Below, one piece after another: positions 5,533-8,510 of a stretch of 8,510 bases of DNA. Where the stretch lies: the NCBI GenBank assembly GCA_025360665.1, contig JANYBU010000031.1:1-8510 (forward strand). Reading direction: 5' to 3'. How positions within the stretch are numbered: the first letter of the stretch is position 1; each line of letters opens with the position of its first letter. Source of the stretch: Nitrospira sp. (GTDB taxonomy: Bacteria > Nitrospirota > Nitrospiria > Nitrospirales > Nitrospiraceae). Below the pieces are notes generated by a model. The model saw only the letters and a list, made by a program, of their open reading frames with translations. It searched no databases and was not told where the DNA came from. The position numbers and the translations under genes were made by a program.

Positions 5533-5636
5533 CTTGCTCGTCTCTCTGGCCTCTCTGGTTTCTTTGGTTCTTTTGGTTGGCTTGCCGGTCCGGCCAACAA
5601 GACAGACCGAATAGACCAGACAAACGAGATAGAGCA
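5533..5636. repeat. Intergenic 9-bp-unit palindrome, copy D
   Basis: First arm: CTTGCTCGT, CTCTCTGGC, CTCTCTGGT, TTCTTTGGT, TCTTTTGGT, TGGCTTGCC. The centre is the perfect palindrome GCCGGTCCGGC (5584-5594 region). Second arm: GGCCAACAA, GACAGACCG, AATAGACCA, GACAAACGA, GATAGAGCA. The register is exactly 9 bases in both arms. It separates two gene remnants, and the open frame 5413-5718 runs through it only because the period is a multiple of three. Confidence 0.85.
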
Positions 5637-5637
5637 G

Positions 5638-5718
5638 TTTCGGCTTTCCGGTCCCGTCGTTTCCGTCCTCGGCGGTGACACGATGAACGTGCTGCATAAC
5701 GGACGAGCGGAGCTCTAA
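5638..5718 (+). pseudogene. Remnant of a thermonuclease (SNase-like) N-terminus
   Basis: The frame reads FRLSGPVVSVLGGDTMNVLHNGRAEL and stops at 5716-5718. Bacterial thermonuclease-family proteins begin their OB-fold with a VVSVxDGDTxxV motif followed by HNGRAE and then RIRLxGID. Here the first catalytic Asp of DGD is Gly (one base change) and the sequence breaks right after RAE, so the rest of the domain, including the arginines, is missing. It is a non-functional fragment. The TTG start of the next gene is three bases later. Confidence 0.65.
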
Positions 5719-5720
5719 CT

Positions 5721-7985
5721 TTGGCTGATCATCGGCAGATCCATAAGCAGTTTCGCGAGATGCTCCCTCCGCACGTTCGAGCCTGGCTCTGGAAACAGAA
5801 GGTTGCGCGTGGCAATCGACGAATTCGAGAACTCGGCCGGCATATTGCTGCGCAGATTGATGCCGCGGACCGGCGAGACCACGAGGCCTGGGAACTGCTG
5901 GGGACGCGATCGGAATGGGAACAGTTCCGAGACGAACGCATCGAGGCGCTGCGTGACTCTCTCGGTGTCTCCCCCCAGCCCGCAGAGGACCTCAAACCGT
6001 ATGTCGCCCGAACCCTGGAGGGGGACCGATTCCGAATTGATAATCTGGTGTTCACCAGCCGCCCTGGTGTGGTCGTGACCGCCAACCTGTATCGGCCGTC
6101 AACGCCTGGCCAGAAGATGCCAGCGTTGGTCATCTGTCACAGTCATCATGATCCGAAGGCTGAGGAGGAATTGCAATGCATGGGGACGACGTGGGCGCAG
6201 TTGGGCTGCTCGGTGCTGATTATGGACTTACTCGGTCACGGCGAACGTCGGCAGCACCCCTTCGCCTCTATCGTAGACTACCCTGGTTCGTTCGAGGTGG
6301 ACCGTCAAGACTACTATTCCCGTTACACGCTCGGAGCGCAATTGCAGTTGATCGGAGCAAGTTTGATGGGGTGGATGAGGTGGGACCTGACGCGAGGGAT
6401 TGATCTGTTATTGACCGATCCCAGTGTGGATCGTGACCGGATTATGCTGATCGGCTCCGTGGCAGGCGGGGGAGACGTAGCCGGTCTGGTCGGTGCCCTT
6501 GATCGACGCGTCGCCGCAGTCATCGCTTTCAACTTCGGCGAAAGGCCAGGGGGCGACTGGGACTCAACGAGGTGTTTGGCAGGCACCTCACACGACGGAT
6601 TCTGGCCCTGGGTGATTTTGGCTGCAATCGCACCGCGAAAGCTGGTCTATGGGCGCGAGTTCGCCTGGGAGCCGCAGCACGATCCCGTCTGGCAGCGTCT
6701 GGAGAAAGTCTACGAGCTGTACGGCGCACGTGACTGTCTGCGGTCGGTTCACGGCACCGGCCGTGGTACCAGCCATGGACCGGAAGATTCCCACTGCAAC
6801 AACATCGGATTCCTCCATCGCCGGCAGCTATATCCGATTCTGCAAGAATGGTTCGGGATCCCGGTCCCCGACACCGAATGTGCCACCCGATATGCTTGGC
6901 ATGAACTGGAGTCCCTAAGGGCATCAAAGGGCGAATTGCACGAGGTCAGGCCGATCCACGAACTGGCTCGTGAGGCCTCTGAAATGAGAATGACTGCGGC
7001 TCGCGCCGAACGCGAGACAGATGAGCCGCGTGGGCGTGTGGTACGACTGCAACGGGACCTCGCGCGTGTTCTTGGGTCGATGGTTCCGCCTGTGGCTCCC
7101 GTGATTCGATCCCGCGCCGCCATTCTTGAGAAACAGGAACATATCTCCATCGAGGTCGAGGACGGGGTCCTCTTGCAGCTGGAGATCCTTTGGCCACCGG
7201 GATCGAGTGCCACTCAGCTGCCAGTCGTGATCGGGGTTGCTCAGGAGGGCAATCGTCGGCTCAAACAAGGTCGTCGGGAACTCATTACTGGGCTGCGACA
7301 AGGCGGGGCCGCAGTGTGTGTAGCGGAGCTTCGCGGGGTGGGAGATGGACGCCATGGAGAGCTGTATCGAGGCAGAATCAGTCCCAGCGCGGAGGTCTCC
7401 TCCGCAAGCCTGGCGCTTGGTGAGAGTCTCGTGAATTCCCGCGTCCGCGATCTGAGGTCGGTCATCGCCTACCTGTCCACAAGGGGGGAGGTCGACCAGG
7501 AGCGGATGATATTATGGGGTGATTCGTTGGCGGCGACAAACACCGGGAGCATTCAGCTCGTGGTGCCGTTTAATGCAGACCCATCCCCCGAGCTCGGCGA
7601 GCCTCTCGGAGGGGTCGCCGTCCTGCTCGGCGGACTGTTCGAGCCACATATTCGAGCCATCTATATTCATGGCGGCCTCACAGGCTATGCTTCTTTGCTC
7701 GACGAGCCATTCTTTTATCAGCCCGCCGACTCAATCATCCCGGGATTGCTGTCCGTGGCGGACCTGTGCGATCTCGTCGCGGCGCTGGCTCCGCGGCCGC
7801 TGCTGATGGAGGCGCTCGTGGACGGCTGCAACCGTCGAGCCTCTAGGGTGCAAGTCGAACAGATCTTCCGCGTGGCGAGAACGGCGTATCAGATGGCTGG
7901 GGAACCCGAACGGCTCCGTATCGACGTCGAGCCCGATACAGTCCACCGCACCGCCGCATGGCTGCTCGCAGTTTTGCATCAATAA
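5721..7985 (+). CDS. Tandem alpha/beta-hydrolase (acetyl-xylan-esterase/dienelactone-hydrolase-like), 754 aa
   Basis: Two alpha/beta-hydrolase domains in one chain. Domain 1 (about residues 85-380) has the esterase-like entry strands (YVARTLEGDRFRIDNLVF, VVVTANLYRP, PALVICHSHHD) and DLLGHGER. Its nucleophile elbow reads G245-SVAGGG, placing Ala248 where Ser is expected, so it is probably inactive. Domain 2 (about 465-754) has a normal elbow, WGDSLAA with Ser602, then PRPLLMEALVDG (D701) and VHRTAAWLL (H742), a plausible Ser-Asp-His triad. A charged helical linker (395-450) joins them. No signal peptide is seen, so it is likely cytoplasmic. The natural ester substrate is unknown. The start is TTG 5721 with GGAG 8 bases upstream; ATG 5760 (residue 14) is an alternative. 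It sits alone, directly behind gene remnants. Confidence 0.85.
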   Translation: MADHRQIHKQFREMLPPHVRAWLWKQKVARGNRRIRELGRHIAAQIDAADRRDHEAWELLGTRSEWEQFRDERIEALRDSLGVSPQPAEDLKPYVARTLEGDRFRIDNLVFTSRPGVVVTANLYRPSTPGQKMPALVICHSHHDPKAEEELQCMGTTWAQLGCSVLIMDLLGHGERRQHPFASIVDYPGSFEVDRQDYYSRYTLGAQLQLIGASLMGWMRWDLTRGIDLLLTDPSVDRDRIMLIGSVAGGGDVAGLVGALDRRVAAVIAFNFGERPGGDWDSTRCLAGTSHDGFWPWVILAAIAPRKLVYGREFAWEPQHDPVWQRLEKVYELYGARDCLRSVHGTGRGTSHGPEDSHCNNIGFLHRRQLYPILQEWFGIPVPDTECATRYAWHELESLRASKGELHEVRPIHELAREASEMRMTAARAERETDEPRGRVVRLQRDLARVLGSMVPPVAPVIRSRAAILEKQEHISIEVEDGVLLQLEILWPPGSSATQLPVVIGVAQEGNRRLKQGRRELITGLRQGGAAVCVAELRGVGDGRHGELYRGRISPSAEVSSASLALGESLVNSRVRDLRSVIAYLSTRGEVDQERMILWGDSLAATNTGSIQLVVPFNADPSPELGEPLGGVAVLLGGLFEPHIRAIYIHGGLTGYASLLDEPFFYQPADSIIPGLLSVADLCDLVAALAPRPLLMEALVDGCNRRASRVQVEQIFRVARTAYQMAGEPERLRIDVEPDTVHRTAAWLLAVLHQ

Positions 7986-8016
7986 TGAGGTTCACGCCGT
8001 CGGCGTGGGACCCTCA
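7986..8016 (+). terminator. Hairpin after the hydrolase gene
   Basis: TGAGG (7986-7990) pairs with CCTCA (8012-8016), and CACGCC (7993-7998) pairs with GGCGTG (8002-8007), with a three-base loop and a small internal loop. It begins at the base after the stop codon and is followed by TCTTTCC, a weak U-tract. It is a probable transcript end but not a textbook intrinsic terminator. Confidence 0.5.
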
Positions 8017-8144
8017 TCTTTCCAGGGTGGCCAAGAGTCACGCAGTGGGGTTAGTCTTTCCCATCCTTTTTTGTCTGGCCGGGATGATATGATTGATGCC
8101 GTTCCGCAGACCGAATGTCTTATCCATACTTTTGAGAGGGGACC

Positions 8145-8510
8145 ATGGCGATGAATCTGGCGCGTAGCATCATCGGAATTTCTTTGGGTATCGTCCTGTT
8201 CGCGGGTGCCGGCCTTGCGGCAGAACCGGCTGAGGTGGAAAAGTTTGTGAAGGCCCGCGTTGATATCGGCGAGATGATGACGAACTACTTTCAGGGTGGA
8301 GAGAAGTACGGGGAAGGACAGCGGCCGTCGCCTGAGCAGATGAAGGAAATGGGCACGGACATCCACGCAAAACTCGGCAAGCTTTTGTCGAAGTATGACC
8401 TGACGCTTGAGGAGTATCGAAAGCGCAGCCCAGAGGTCTTCGCCGATGACGCGGCGGTCAAGGGCTATCTCAACGAGCATCCGGATTTGAAGCAACGATA
8501 CGAGGCGCTC
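8145..8510 (+). CDS. Exported protein of unknown function, partial (cut by right edge)
   Basis: Open for 122 codons from the ATG at 8145 to the window end, with no stop. GAGAGG lies 5 bases before the ATG; a second ATG at 8151 is less well placed. Residues 1-26 are a clear signal peptide (core SIIGISLGIVLFAGAGLAA, cleavage before EPAE). The mature part is helical and charged: EVEKFVKARVDIGEMMTNYF, SPEQMKEMGTDIHAKLGKLL, LTLEEYRKRSPEVFADD, LNEHPDLKQRYEAL. I do not recognise the family. It resembles small periplasmic helical proteins of the DUF4168 type in composition, but that is not evidence of membership. It follows a hairpin and about 160 bases of spacer, so it likely has its own promoter. 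Confidence 0.8.
   Translation, partial: MAMNLARSIIGISLGIVLFAGAGLAAEPAEVEKFVKARVDIGEMMTNYFQGGEKYGEGQRPSPEQMKEMGTDIHAKLGKLLSKYDLTLEEYRKRSPEVFADDAAVKGYLNEHPDLKQRYEAL

Noticed and set aside
5413..5718. Single 101-codon open frame as one intact gene
   Set aside because: It joins two unrelated fragments through a palindromic repeat and lacks a ribosome site; better explained as two remnants.
8080..8100. TATGAT as -10 box for the right-edge gene
   Set aside because: No acceptable -35 box at 16-18 bases upstream.
7992..8495. 167-codon minus-strand frame at the right edge
   Set aside because: It is antisense to a plus-strand gene with a clear signal peptide and ribosome site.

Overview
The window looks like chromosomal sequence from a Nitrospira-like bacterium (Nitrospirota). 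The grounds are moderately high GC, gene content (single-domain receiver plus PilZ pair, small ComEA-like HhH protein, several small exported proteins of unknown role), and abundant low-complexity intergenic palindromes of the kind I associate with Nitrospira genomes. This assignment is by impression, not by search. No rRNA, tRNA, CRISPR array or intact transposase was seen.

Layout. 1-330 (-): start of an unrecognised protein that leaves the window on the left. 331-654: no gene seen. 771-1772 (-): MtfA/M90-type zinc metallopeptidase with two N-terminal membrane segments and a C-terminal SEC-C zinc motif. 2129-2827 (+): coiled-coil lipoprotein, divergent from the peptidase. 2997-3617: intergenic, with an IS-end-like sequence and two inverted repeats. 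3618-4355 (-): two-gene operon, a stand-alone receiver followed by a PilZ protein. 4744-5055 (+): secreted ComEA-like helix-hairpin-helix protein, then a small helical protein to 5339. 5340-5720: gene remnants (a duplicated ComEA C-terminus, an NPF/SPYG-type repeat tail, and the first strands of a thermonuclease domain). 5721-7985 (+): a 754-residue protein with two alpha/beta-hydrolase domains, followed by a hairpin. 8145-8510 (+): start of an exported protein cut by the right edge.

The most striking feature is a family of four long imperfect palindromes (about 655-755, 1834-1968, 2862-2996, 5533-5636). Each is built from degenerate 9-bp tandem units. The TGG-containing arm always comes first and its complementary CCA-containing arm second, so transcripts from either strand read U/G-rich arm then A/C-rich arm. 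One lies just behind a stop codon, one behind the lipoprotein gene, one in a divergent promoter region and one among gene remnants, so a terminator role alone does not explain them. The first codons of the leftmost gene are also a 9-bp array, giving a KPV/QPV repeat.

Functional links are limited. The receiver-PilZ pair is a plausible phosphorelay or cyclic-di-GMP output module. The remaining genes appear to be independent units separated by repeats.
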